Positions 39,701 to 52,368 of a stretch of 64,000 bases of DNA are shown piece after piece (positions within the stretch are counted from its first letter, which is position 1; every line of letters starts with the position of its first letter). The stretch is from positions 32,018-96,017 of the forward strand of contig LUCM01006116.1 of assembly GCA_008360955.1 (NCBI GenBank). The letters are read 5' to 3'. The DNA comes from Fasciolopsis buskii (taxonomy: Eukaryota; Platyhelminthes; Trematoda; Plagiorchiida; Fasciolidae). Below the pieces are notes generated by a model. That model made no database searches, was not told the DNA's origin, and worked only from the letters and a program-made list of their open reading frames with translations. Both the position numbers and the translations under genes were made by a program.

Positions 39701-41902
39701 TGCTTGAGCAGATAATGCTGCGAGGTAGAACATTGGTGCAAGGTTAGCGGTTGTGCAAACTGAATTGGACTGAACAGCGAAATCCCGGAATATTTTAGTG
39801 CCAACAGAAAGTCTTTTCTTTTATGTACCATTCGAACATTTACAAAGAACCTTCATCGGGTTGTGATAAGGGTCATAAAACAAACTTGTGGTTAGGCGTG
39901 CATAATGAAATTGGGTAAAATAAAAAACTGATAAGCAACCTGCGCCTGATCATTTCAACTCAATAACCAAAATAAATGGAGTTTGTGGAATTACAGGCCA
40001 AATATTTTAAAATGATTGTGTTCCCTGGAGCGTTTAGTTTACTTTGACCACACCGTGTAGATCGAGAGTTTGAGTCACCCTGGGATGAACGATACATCAC
40101 CTTTGGATCCACTCAACATGTTTTGTAAAACCCATAACGTATCGCATAACCTAGTGGGAATGACCCCTTAAGTTGTTCCGTTACTTCACGCCTTCCACTT
40201 CGACGAAAGGTTTTGATCTGTTTTATTCCTATGGAGGACGACAGCGCTCTACTTGACACTGTTAACTTAAAGCCCCTTTACTAACTTCTAGGCATGTTAA
40301 GCATGTAGCCATGTGACGGAAACAAGTTAGACAGATCGCGGCTGGCAAGAAAACAGAGACACCCAATTTAGGGTTTTTTCCGAAAAACTGCCTATTGGAT
40401 GAGACCACTAAAGGGCTCCAGTTTGACTGCGGAACATCTGTTCCGGAAATGACTATTTTCAATGTCTTTCGAAATCTTACCGATATCACCATCAAAAGAC
40501 TTGTCGAAATTGAGAAGCGAAACGGCAAATCTAATTGTCGTTACCCTGTCTTATTCCCGTATTAACCAACCGAGTACGATATCCTTTTATTTTCCGTAAA
40601 AATGTGATTTTATTTAAAGGCTGAACAATTTGAATTTGATTTTTATGCCTTTTAAGAAATTACTGTGACAATGAAATAGTAACAGTAATAATAGTAGTAG
40701 CCATAACAATGACAACAATATTAATACTCGGGCGAGCAAAAAGCTATGGGGATTAGAAAGTTCTGTGGTTTGATGTGGTTGCGCTGAGTACTACTAACAA
40801 CCACCAAACAACATGCAGCAGGCTACGTTTCACAAAAGTCGAGATAACAGCTGAATGAGTGCTTGACAATACTGAAAGAAAACTGAGCGGTTGACTACGT
40901 CATTCGGATGTACGTGACGCGCATACTGGACTTTTGCACAAAAAGGCTAAGCACGGCGAAAAAGGATTTTATGAACGGTAAAACATTTGCAATTTAAAAA
41001 AAACTGCGCAATACGGAAAAAGTTCCCCGAGAGTCCCAGTCATAAAGCCTCACTTTGACCAGAAAGTAAGACGATTAACTGATAACGCTTTCCCAAGCTG
41101 ACAGTATCTCAAGATAAAACCTGAGAAACAACGTAGCAACTCGCGTGCATGTTCGTCGGACCGAGGATTGGTCCTTACTTCATTCGTCAGCTTCCTTTCC
41201 AAAAGAACAACAGTTCTGTGAAAATCGATAATATCCATCGATCCATTCACTAAGGATGACATACTTTTGCTCTTCGAAGGGTAGAAATACCGTTAGAAAG
41301 AGAAAGCCATGCCGAATCGTGAGCGAAAATAAACATCAACAGCATTTTAAACTGGGCCTCGTTTACGCCAAACGTCCCAGAGATTTCAAGACCATTCTAC
41401 AGCTAAGAAGTCCACCTATAAAACGATCCCGATCGCGACTGTCGAGTGTAAAAGAAACGAGTGTGTTATTCCAATATCATCCCAACAAAGCATTAAATAT
41501 GAAAGGGCCAAGAGCTCATCTTCCACACCGAATTTAGCGGGGAAAAACCTCAAGGTTCGGAGGCCAAGGGTGAGAATTAGTGTTGTTCGGGGCACTATAA
41601 GGGTGTAGAAAAGCGAATGACCCCTAAACTAGGACTGCATCCTGACGCAATGCGTAGGCATGTGAGTCACTTGAATACAATGAGCTAGAGAGGATCGCTT
41701 ATCTCAGACAGGAGAATCAATGATGCAGAGAATGACAACGGACAGAGACCTGAGGAGGAAGCATACGGGGACTAACTCAGAGAAGAAATTCAACTGGAAC
41801 AAAAACGAATCAAAGAATAACTGACGAAAAAGGGGTCAAAGATCAAGTCACTGTCAGGAAGCACAATGCGAGAAAAACGAACATAAGGAGCAAATAATCA
41901 AC

Positions 41903-44316
41903 GAAGCCTGAAACTCAGCGACAACCACCATGAAAGATTCCAGGCCACGTGACCGCCACAAATGGTAGATATATTAGACTCCTTTTGCTCTGTTGGATGC
42001 TCGAAGGTACATCCCACCGGATGTTTCATACTATGAGACACCAGCTGACCAGGGGGCAGGGCAGTGATAGCGAGCAGTGGTGGATATGAAAAAGTGAGGA
42101 AGTGGAAAAAGCTGCGACTGTCGGCAGTAGTCGCAATCTTTACTAGGCTGATTGCGAGTATCGGTCCACGAAAGCCGAGTATGAACTAGATGCCCAATAA
42201 ATCCGTTACTTCATTGATTCAATCTAAGGAATTTGGACTGATGCATTTGGCAGCACACTTTAGGGGACCAGTCTAGTTAGCTCGATTCGACAGCAGGTCT
42301 CCCACCTACATTTGAAAATGAAACCACTGCAGCTAGGTACCGGTCCACCATCAGAAATGGAGGTTATCAGGGAGATAGATTTTCTTAAAGAGCATAAGGC
42401 AGCGGGACCAGGTTGGTTGTCTCCATCTTTATCCAAATACTAAGGCGAAGTGCTACCAAAATTCCTGGAACCAACGTGTGCAAGAGAACAGATTACTAAC
42501 GACTGATATGAGTCGGTGGTAGGTTGGCGTGTGAAAATCATATCGGAATTAGTTTTGTAAGCATCGCCTCCAAAACTGTTCGCATGCATTATCGTTCGCC
42601 GTGTATCGAACATTCGCGGATAATTTACGCGTGCCGGTTTCCTATCCAGTCGAGATGGTATTGACCAAGTTTTAGAACAGCAACACCCTCCTCAGGCCTA
42701 CGATCTTTGTCTTTCTTGATCTGAAATAGACGTTCGACTCAGTCGATCGTGCAATTCTGAGGCACGTGCTCTCACTCAAAGGAGTGTGAGAGAAATCAGT
42801 TTCGTTTCTCCAATCTTGGTATGCGAACAGTCGAAGCCGAGTTCGTGCTTACGGTGACCTTTCACCTGAGCTCATCACGAGAAGTAGCTTTCGTTTGAGT
42901 TACACCATTTCACCTTCCCTTTTTCCAACTCTGTAATTCGGATGATTATTAGAATAGACTTATTCTCAAATGAGAATAGCGTCATCGGTATTTCCTCCCT
43001 CAGGGATTTGTCTGGTTTAAAGTATGCAGACGATGTTGTGCTAATGAGTGAAGACCAAAGTAAGTTCCAAGTTTTCTTCTATTTTCTAAACGATGGTGTA
43101 GGCATTTCTGGGATACGTTTTGCACCTTCGTAATGTGAAATGCTGTTGCAGGACTTGATTGACCCTAAGCCGAATCTTGTTGTCGGAGGAGAAAAATTTG
43201 GTGAAGTAAGTCGGTTGAATTGCCTGAATAGTTATATCTAACCGGATGGTCACATATCGGATGCAGTTTAGTCACAAATATAGAAGGCTCGGTTAGTATT
43301 CACCGATTTGCGACATTTGATTATGGGACAAATGTGAAGTTTATATATTAGCAATAAGGTTGGTTCTACTATACGGTTGGGAAGCATTGTTGAAGAGCGA
43401 AGACATGCGGCGTTTGAATTTTATGCTCCGGATATTAGTACACTGTGGAGAAATGTTGTCAGTTATTGAGAATTCGGGCAAAAAGTTTGTGACCTAAGAC
43501 GCTTAATCTGTGGAGAATGAAATTATTGATGCCTGTTCTGGCCATGTCCACACAAGGCTTGACTGGTTGAATGCTGTTTTTTCGGGGCGGGTACTTGTTT
43601 TGGAATGGCTCATGGTGATCGGTTGGTGATATGACAAAAAAATTACGAAAAATTTGAACTACTGACTGGCTCGTTGAACTATTTGGTTTGGGTCTGCTAG
43701 ATCCCGGGAGCGAGAGCTAGGGAATATAGGCTATATGGCCTAATGAANNNNNNNNNNNNNNNNNNNNNNNNNNNNNNNNNNNNNNNGCTATATGGCCTAA
43801 TGAATCGGTCATTGGTGTTCTCCTCTTCAATATCTTCATCTCCTATTTAGTCGTTCAGTCTTTTAGCTTGTAGCTTTTTCATAGAGTCTTATTTATTTCT
43901 ATCTTGAATAGGCGGTGATTTGAGGTTGCAGTTTAAACAAGAACACTTTGATGATTGGTTAAGGCGAAATGGAAATGATCTGATATTGATTTTTTACGCT
44001 GTAGCTGCTCATGAATGTCGGATCGTAAAGTTTATCTGCCAATATAAATGCGGCATTGCTGGTCAAACGTTTTTCTTCCTACGGTTGCCTATGCAGCTTC
44101 GAAAGTTGGTCGAAAATATCCTTATTTGTGCGTGTTGCTGAATCCTACTGTTTGTGCATGTTTGTTTATCGTTCCTTTTAGTTCAATTTTCACTATCTTT
44201 GAAGTAACTTCGACTTGCTTCGTTTTCTGGCCGGTGCGCCTCATCGTTCATCTCAATTGGCGGAATATGAGAGGGTTCATATTAGTAATGGGCTTGATTC
44301 CTTGAGTTTCGTCAAC
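41903..44316 (+). mobile_element. LINE-containing duplicated block, arm 1 of 2.36-kb inverted pair
   Basis: The plus strand carries a broken non-LTR reverse transcriptase: FDSVDRAILRHVLSLKGV near 42.73 kb, LKYADDVVLMSEDQSKFQVF near 43.02 kb, and DLIDPKPNLVVGGEKFGE near 43.16 kb. The block is repeated in reverse orientation at 47080-49436 with only one base difference noticed (near 42.03 kb). It contains the run of N at 43748-43786. When the N and one copy of the flanking 18-base duplication are removed, the length is 2357 bases, exactly that of the other arm. The edges were placed where the match stops. Confidence 0.85.
43748..43786. other. Assembly gap (39 N), probably false
   Basis: The same 18 bases, GCTATATGGCCTAATGAA, end just before the N run (43730-43747) and begin just after it (43787-43804). 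In the inverted copy (around 47.6 kb) this 18-mer occurs once, with no gap. The two sides therefore overlap and nothing seems to be missing. Confidence 0.85.
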
Positions 44317-44525
44317 CAGTGAAAACCGTGGGAGCATTGTAAAGTCCGACGTGTGCAACATCATCCAGTGTTGAATGTCGATAAGCGATTGAAAGCTAAA
44401 TCTAGTTAGTCTAATGGCGAAAATGTCTTATTCAGAATCGACCACAATGAGTTCGCGTCGTAATCCTGACATAATGAGTATACACTGCTGATGATTCCTA
44501 ACAAGGATGAAATAGCAGTCGTGAT

Positions 44526-46037
44526 TGACCGAGGTCACCGCATGAGTAAAGCACCTCCAAGCCTGCACCATAATTTTCGCGTTGCAGATAACGCCATTCA
44601 TTTATTATAATTGCAAAGGTAACCACTATTGATTTACTTTTCATCAAGAAGTTACGAGCTGCGGTGGCCGACGATCATAATAAACCATAGTTACTGTGGT
44701 GTTCCACAATGCAAGGTCAACCAAACCAACCACATATGTGGGCTTCGCTATCTAATCAAAGTATATGCCCTATCATCATTACGACTAACTCTCTCGGTAG
44801 CAATGCTTAAACGTGAAAATAAAAACTCCGCTCAAAACAAACATGCCAACTGTGCTCGTTCAACGCATAAACAAACAAGTTACTGATAACCGAGGTCTCA
44901 GTCAAGGCCGTGTTTAAATTGAAGAAGGGTCACGGGGCTCTGAAATCTCGATGGGATTTAAGGTTTGGTCGGTCCCTCATGATGACCACAACTATCATCA
45001 CGCTACAAACGGGGTGGTAAAGAACGACGCAGAATGGGTTCAGTCGAGGCAACCGTAAAAAAACTCCAATAGAATGAGACCCAGGCAATGATAACCTACT
45101 CTCCTTATGGACCTCAAGTCGATCAATTCAATGGATCATGAACAAGTGTTCATGCAAACAAATAATTTCGCCCACCTGTCTGTATGCGAGATTGATACAC
45201 ACGTGCTCAGATTATTTTCAGTCATACTTTTGACCGCCGCTGGAAGCAGGCTTAACTAACGGCACGACGGACATATTTAGTTACGCATCCCAGTCTAACT
45301 ACATGACACATACCGGCCGCAAAAGTTTAAATCCGCAAGTGTTGCAAGGAGAAATGTAAAAACATGTGTCCCATAGTTCGGATTCATGGAATAAATTGCA
45401 ATGGGGGAATCGATTATGTGGGCTAATTTGTGATTCCCACATGTGCGTACCCGTCAAAAAGAGACTCCACATTAACGTGGTGTGATAGCTTGTGTGCATC
45501 CATGATCCAAAGAGCTATACAGGATGGCTTATCTCAAGTCGAAGATCCAATCATGCTTGCAAGGTCAATGGGTAGAGGCCTGACGAATTATTCGCCTGGC
45601 CCTACCTGCCGGGGGTTAACCTGAGTTGGCAGCTCAGTCGGAAAAGCCAGTGGAAGAATAATTGATCCGAATAGATAGGCTCCCACTCAGCTATACCCAG
45701 CTGCCTTGTGTTTAGGTTATTGTCAGAACCAAATGCTTTGGTTGAGAACCCTAATCGTTCTTCTGCTTAGCGGCTGAACTCCCTAGCAGAACCCTCCCAT
45801 CAATCCCCATGAGTTACACGTCTACAAATAATTCAATACTGCATCGGTCGTCGTGTAGGATAATCAGCGATCTTCGTGAACCTGTTGTGAGAATTCTGCT
45901 TGCATACCTATGGTCGCGTGAGGGTATACGGTGAACTATCAAGTTCATTCGAAACGGAAAGAGACGTTCGACAAGACTGCCCCATCCCTCCATTCTTGTT
46001 CAACTTCGTGGTGAATGAGTTGATGGAAGGTGCCTTC
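44526..46037 (+). repeat. 1512-bp direct repeat, copy A (contains interrupted LINE)
   Basis: This block is identical to 53512-55023 except for one base seen near 45910 (G here, A in copy B). It contains LLMDLKSINSMDHEQVFM (a decayed reverse-transcriptase motif) near 45.1 kb. The next expected part of the polymerase, RVYGELSSSFETERDVRQDC, appears only near 45.9 kb, so about 0.7 kb of other sequence interrupts the LINE. Copy A stops in the middle of the reverse transcriptase, 150 bases before the receptor TM7 exon. Confidence 0.9.
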
Positions 46038-46189
46038 TGTGATGTACTCCGTAAAAATGAAATAAAAGCTATGAAGGAAAGGACTGAACAGCGAAGGTGG
46101 GTACTGGGAACGCTTCTAAAAACCGCTAGTCTACGATACACGTCAGGTTACCACTGCCGCTAGTAGACATGAAGACACAGATTACTCAC

Positions 46190-46615
46190 CGGATCCAAAA
46201 CTTGCGCCAGCTGTGTTTCACTGAGGCATCGAACAAACACATGGAGGCGAAAATCACATTCAACACAAAGTAGATGAGCAAATGCAAAAGAATCGGTCCG
46301 GCCATCGGTCGATGAATTTGATCCGGGCTAGGAGTGTAGCGACTGAGGCGACCGAGAAGCAACATCGGATCACGAGTGGCTTCTAACGCTGTGGGGGTAG
46401 TTGTGAGGACCGGTTGGGCAGAAATTGCATTGGCAAGTGCGGCGGCACGTGCAATACGACCTGTTGATGGATGTGGAGATAATTTATCACGCGTGGTGCG
46501 TGACCCATGCGAATCGGGAAATCCAGAGGCCAAATTGTCAACAGATGCGGAGCCTAAACAGGCAGTGAGAGCTGTCTCGTTATCCAGACCAAGGAGACGA
46601 TGACTAATTTGGCAC
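46190..46615 (-). CDS. smo-like: Smoothened-like exon: third extracellular loop and TM7
   Basis: This exon of 426 bases ends with TM7, PILLHLLIYFVLNVIFAS, followed by DASVKHSWRKFW. That matches the TM7 end of Smoothened (a helix followed by a basic WRR-type motif at the membrane). An Arg-Pro pair at the start of the helix is also shared. The donor is GTGAGT at 46189-46184, leaving phase 2. The acceptor is ATCAG at 46616; an alternative AG at 46604 keeps the same phase. About 95 residues precede TM7 in place of a loop that is much shorter in vertebrates, and they include an NET glycosylation sequon expected on the outer face. The Frizzled KTxxxW motif after TM7 is absent: the same place reads SVKHSW. 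The exon lies between one copy of a direct repeat (ending 46037) and one arm of an inverted repeat (starting 47080). Confidence 0.75.
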
Positions 46616-47079
46616 CTGATTCAAGTGAGCGGAGAAAGGACAGAAAAAGAATCCTGAAAATATGAATTATATGTTCATGATCTAGACTCGCTAGATCGAT
46701 TGAAAAATGTTCTGATTTACCGATACTAAACACAAAAGAGGTAACCGAAAGGAGCGATCGGTTTACATTTAAATCAAACTAACAAGGAAACCACCCAACA
46801 TTACGTTTCATCGGCAGGCGTTTATCCAACAGCAGACGTGATCCAAACAGTGGATAAGCTGGTGTGAGGAACAGATGCGCACAGAATCGCAATTAGCAAT
46901 TTATATAATTTCTTTGACCTAATCGCTTCATAGTCAGGCACGCGTCATTCATCCGAGAAATGATCGTATGTAAAATCACGCCGGCGATGCATTTCATAGA
47001 TCGGTAAACGACGAGATATTTTTCTCAACCATAACTACGGTAAAAATAAAAAAAATAGGTTACTGGGGCGCAAACCAGC

Positions 47080-49436
47080 GTTGACGAAACTCAAGGAATC
47101 AAGCCCATTACTAATATGAACCCTCTCATATTCCGCCAATTGAGATGAACGATGAGGCGCACCGGCCAGAAAACGAAGCAAGTCGAAGTTACTTCAAAGA
47201 TAGTGAAAATTGAACTAAAAGGAACGATAAACAAACATGCACAAACAGTAGGATTCAGCAACACGCACAAATAAGGATATTTTCGACCAACTTTCGAAGC
47301 TGCATAGGCAACCGTAGGAAGAAAAACGTTTGACCAGCAATGCCGCATTTATATTGGCAGATAAACTTTACGATCCGACATTCATGAGCAGCTACAGCGT
47401 AAAAAATCAATATCAGATCATTTCCATTTCGCCTTAACCAATCATCAAAGTGTTCTTGTTTAAACTGCAACCTCAAATCACCGCCTATTCAAGATAGAAA
47501 TAAATAAGACTCTATGAAAAAGCTACAAGCTAAAAGACTGAACGACTAAATAGGAGATGAAGATATTGAAGAGGAGAACACCAATGACCGATTCATTAGG
47601 CCATATAGCCTATATTCCCTAGCTCTCGCTCCCGGGATCTAGCAGACCCAAACCAAATAGTTCAACGAGCCAGTCAGTAGTTCAAATTTTTCGTAATTTT
47701 TTTGTCATATCACCAACCGATCACCATGAGCCATTCCAAAACAAGTACCCGCCCCGAAAAAACAGCATTCAACCAGTCAAGCCTTGTGTGGACATGGCCA
47801 GAACAGGCATCAATAATTTCATTCTCCACAGATTAAGCGTCTTAGGTCACAAACTTTTTGCCCGAATTCTCAATAACTGACAACATTTCTCCACAGTGTA
47901 CTAATATCCGGAGCATAAAATTCAAACGCCGCATGTCTTCGCTCTTCAACAATGCTTCCCAACCGTATAGTAGAACCAACCTTATTGCTAATATATAAAC
48001 TTCACATTTGTCCCATAATCAAATGTCGCAAATCGGTGAATACTAACCGAGCCTTCTATATTTGTGACTAAACTGCATCCGATATGTGACCATCCGGTTA
48101 GATATAACTATTCAGGCAATTCAACCGACTTACTTCACCAAATTTTTCTCCTCCGACAACAAGATTCGGCTTAGGGTCAATCAAGTCCTGCAACAGCATT
48201 TCACATTACGAAGGTGCAAAACGTATCCCAGAAATGCCTACACCATCGTTTAGAAAATAGAAGAAAACTTGGAACTTACTTTGGTCTTCACTCATTAGCA
48301 CAACATCGTCTGCATACTTTAAACCAGACAAATCCCTGAGGGAGGAAATACCGATGACGCTATTCTCATTTGAGAATAAGTCTATTCTAATAATCATCCG
48401 AATTACAGAGTTGGAAAAAGGGAAGGTGAAATGGTGTAACTCAAACGAAAGCTACTTCTCGTGATGAGCTCAGGTGAAAGGTCACCGTAAGCACGAACTC
48501 GGCTTCGACTGTTCGCATACCAAGATTGGAGAAACGAAACTGATTTCTCTCACACTCCTTTGAGTGAGAGCACGTGCCTCAGAATTGCACGATCGACTGA
48601 GTCGAACGTCTATTTCAGATCAAGAAAGACAAAGATCGTAGGCCTGAGGAGGGTGTTGCTGTTCTAAAACTTGGTCAATACCATCTCGACTGGATAGGAA
48701 ACCGGCACGCGTAAATTATCCGCGAATGTTCGATACACGGCGAACGATAATGCATGCGAACAGTTTTGGAGGCGATGCTTACAAAACTAATTCCGATATG
48801 ATTTTCACACGCCAACCTACCACCGACTCATATCAGTCGTTAGTAATCTGTTCTCTTGCACACGTTGGTTCCAGGAATTTTGGTAGCACTTCGCCTTAGT
48901 ATTTGGATAAAGATGGAGACAACCAACCTGGTCCCGCTGCCTTATGCTCTTTAAGAAAATCTATCTCCCTGATAACCTCCATTTCTGATGGTGGACCGGT
49001 ACCTAGCTGCAGTGGTTTCATTTTCAAATGTAGGTGGGAGACCTGCTGTCGAATCGAGCTAACTAGACTGGTCCCCTAAAGTGTGCTGCCAAATGCATCA
49101 GTCCAAATTCCTTAGATTGAATCAATGAAGTAACGGATTTATTGGGCATCTAGTTCATACTCGGCTTTCGTGGACCGATACTCGCAATCAGCCTAGTAAA
49201 GATTGCGACTACTGCCGACAGTCGCAGCTTTTTCCACTTCCTCACTTTTTCATATCCACCACTGCTCGCTATCACTGCCCTGCCCCCTGGTCAGCTGGTG
49301 TCTCATAGTATGAAGCATCCGGTGGGATGTACCTTCGAGCATCCAACAGAGCAAAAGGAGTCTAATATATCTACCATTTGTGGCGGTCACGTGGCCTGGA
49401 ATCTTTCATGGTGGTTGTCGCTGAGTTTCAGGCTTC
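47080..49436 (-). mobile_element. LINE-containing duplicated block, arm 2 of 2.36-kb inverted pair
   Basis: This is the reverse complement of 41903-44316 without the gap. The decayed reverse transcriptase is now on the minus strand, with the YADD motif near 48.3 kb. It lies in the intron just right of the TM7 exon. Confidence 0.85.
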
Positions 49437-50733
49437 CTTGCGTTGCCGCACGTGTTTGTTCCAATTGACCGTCTTTTTTGTTAACTAATACAGCGCTAGG
49501 ATTGATATCCGCTTCTATCTTTTGTTGTCAGCTATCCCGATGTGTGGTTTCTCTTACTCTGACGATCGGTTTAGAATGCGCACAACTAACATGGAATCAT
49601 TGTCTGATCGTTATTCTCAGGTGTGTACCTGATTTATTGATAATCGTCGATTTATAAGCTATCCCGGAACCAAGTACGATATGTTCATTCTGAGTTCACA
49701 GGTGATGAGACTGAGGTTTGCTCCAGGTTAGACGGCGTCACTTTTTATCTCCGATGTTTGTGTTTGCATATGCCATCTGTGAGCAAAAGATACCTGGATA
49801 AATAGTCATCGCCTTTTCTTGCCACCAGATAGGCAGTAAGCAGGCCCCAGCAGTGGTTTTCTAACTTCAATGCATAGAGAATTTGGGTGGTTCATCCATG
49901 AGCGATCACCAAAATGTTAGCTGAATGTTCACTTCGGTGTTGTCGAGACAAGCTCTATGAGAACTGACCTTTAACTTCAAGAGAGTTCCTGTCCGCGGAC
50001 GCATATCCGAATTCGACAAACGGACGACCTCGCCTCAACCTTCTGCATTTTGTACGATGAGACTTGTTCATTCGAGGTGCAAACAAAAAACCGAAGCTGT
50101 AAAATAAAAATCTTACTGACTGCAAAGATAATACCAACACAGAATATCATACACGTCAACTTACAGTACCAGTGCTGTTTGAGATTCCAACCAAACTGGC
50201 TCACCGACAAAAATGTAAGCTTGCACAGAGACAGAGAACAACCACAAGCCGATCAGGACAAACAGGAAAGCTCCTGAAGAAGATCGAGGATTCCGACAGG
50301 CAACGGATTTCCAGATGGCAATCAAGAAGCGAAAAGGCGAGCAGTATAGAAAGAACCAGAAAAAAACAGTTAATCGCGAAAATTATATGTAAAAGTCCTT
50401 AAAAATCATCACAAGGGGAATACTTGCGAGGGAAATTTGTAAATAGAAAAATTTAGGTTCATGCAGCTAGGTTAACTAGTGAACATAGGAAATGGAACGT
50501 ACGACTGACCTTGAGCAAATGTTTCATCGAAGCTCCGTGGTTTAAATTGTAGATTACACTTCTGTTTCCGAACTAGGGAGGAAACAGGTCTAAAAACGAC
50601 CAGTTGGACCTAACCAAACCGAATCGATTTCAACCTCTTCTTTTTATTTTCTTTTGGTATAATAAGTCACTAGATATCTTCCTAAAACCATGGCTCCAAA
50701 TGACAAAACAGAGTTGTAGAATGTTGCACTTAC

Positions 50734-50904
50734 TGTTTTTGGTCGGATGAATGCCTCTGCATACAGCGAAACGGATAAGTTTTGGCACATCAACATTTGT
50801 TCGTCAATTTTTTTTAACTGGTGAAAGCCAAAATGCAAACGATGCAGGAAGTTCATCAACCTTACACTGATCGCACCACATAGGCTAAGAAGTGCCACAT
50901 ATTT
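50734..50904 (-). CDS. Possible TM6 / third extracellular loop exon (uncertain)
   Basis: This is an open block of 57 codons between an acceptor (GGTAACAG at 50905) and a strong donor (GTAAGT at 50733). The peptide contains HFGFHQLKKIDEQMLMCQ, then NLS. It resembles the segment after TM6 in Smoothened, where a His-Phe pair is followed by a charged stretch, Cys-Gln and an N-glycosylation site. The position between the TM5 and TM7 exons and the strand are right. Against it, the block is phase 0 on both sides, whereas the TM5 exon ends in phase 1 and the TM7 exon needs phase 2. The hydrophobic part is also short for a TM6 helix, and the usual Trp is missing. It could be a real exon with unseen partner exons, a relic, or a chance match. 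Confidence 0.3.
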
Positions 50905-51319
50905 CTGTTACCAGTCACAAGTAGGAAGGTCTCCAAGATGCGGAAGTACAACTAGATATCATCCACATAATGAGAGCCAGCTGCTCCAAAAAAGAACTGA
51001 ATGAAATAAGTAAAAAAGTATCATCTCTGAGACTTCGACGTCACCATACAGCATTTACAATAGACAATACTTCGATCCCCATCGCTGCCTATCACCATAA
51101 AACATATGAACAATGATTGGGAAACAAGAATGAAAAATCTAACCGAAGCTACAGAGAAAAGAGGGAAGAACAAAAAAAAACAGCAGGACAAAAACATCTC
51201 TTTCCCATGTCTTGAAATAACTCAGTCAACGTTTTGTCAGCCTACACGAGGCATTAGTTCTATGGAATCCATACCGCAGTAGGGCCACTGAATTTCATTC
51301 TGAATCTTGACCCTCAGCG

Positions 51320-51660
51320 ATCCTAATTTACGATATCCTGCATCTTATGAGCTCCAATCAGACGGGAAACACCGATCGAAGCCAGAACCGAAACTAACTT
51401 CCTCACACCCCTAAACCAAACAATAAAATGACCGCCGCGTTGGATCTCCGAGTCTTCCCCAGTTAGAGCAACAAGAGCACGAAAAGGGAGGCTATTAATA
51501 GGAATGGGCAATGTATCTAGGCAATGACCTCGGTCAGAAAGATGATTGTCTGCATCTAACACACAATGATCCACCTCATCATTGCTCGCCCGATCATGAT
51601 ACGAGACCCTAGCAATGCTTCTGAAATATCTCTGATCCAATAAAGAAAACTGCTGCATCG
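51320..51660 (-). mobile_element. LINE 3' fragment
   Basis: The minus strand reads RYFRSIARVSYHDRASNDEV, later LPFRALVALTGEDSE, then GVRKLVSVLASIGVSRLIG. It is the C-terminal end of the same broad class of LINE as at 27.0 and 55.7 kb, open over 111 codons. Confidence 0.7.
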
Positions 51661-52357
51661 GCGAGATATTGTAACCGTAAAAAGGATAAACTCTGGCACT
51701 GCCTAGTGAAGAATGATAGGCGATAGTAACTTGTTATCTTTACGGTATTTGGGTCTGCAAAACTGCGACGCCCAACCATTCTGCTAAGGACAATAGCGAA
51801 ATATAAAAATTTCAAATAAAAGTCCACTTAACAGCGTGCTGTTGAAACACGGAAACGCAACGATACGCAGATAGGCATACAAACATGGGAAGGAGCGAAT
51901 TTTTGTGGCTGTGATACTGATACTGTCAGCAGTACATATTTCTCAAACAGCAAGAAAAATCGCAGTGTCTTGTCTTTGATAAAAAACAACATTATGAAAG
52001 CTACCTGATTTCCGTTGTAAATTGTTTTTGTTTCCCAAGTTTATTTGAAACCGAATTCCCGACCGATTCTCGCGACAGCTGAGTTAGAAGATAGCATCCA
52101 GTAATAGGCCCATAAGTCATAAGTGCCATCTCAGTTGTCATTTTTGGTCTCTTCGTCGGCAATCACTGAACTGAACCACACAGGTCGCAGTCAAAATCGC
52201 TTCGATTTCCCAAATAAATCCGATCTAATAATTTCGTGTCGATTAGCCAAAATATGCAGTCTCACGCAATGTTGATGTACCAAAAATTATGATTGATACG
52301 TTTAGCTTAACACTGGGACAATGTACTGATCACTAAGACATGTGTCGACGTGGAGCG

Positions 52358-52368
52358 CCCCCCCCCCC
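52358..52368. repeat. Poly-C run (11)
   Basis: Eleven consecutive cytosines in an intron. Confidence 0.9.

Noticed and set aside
41256..41537. Plus-strand frame of 93 codons rich in Lys and Arg
   Set aside because: No recognisable domain and no supporting context in an intron.
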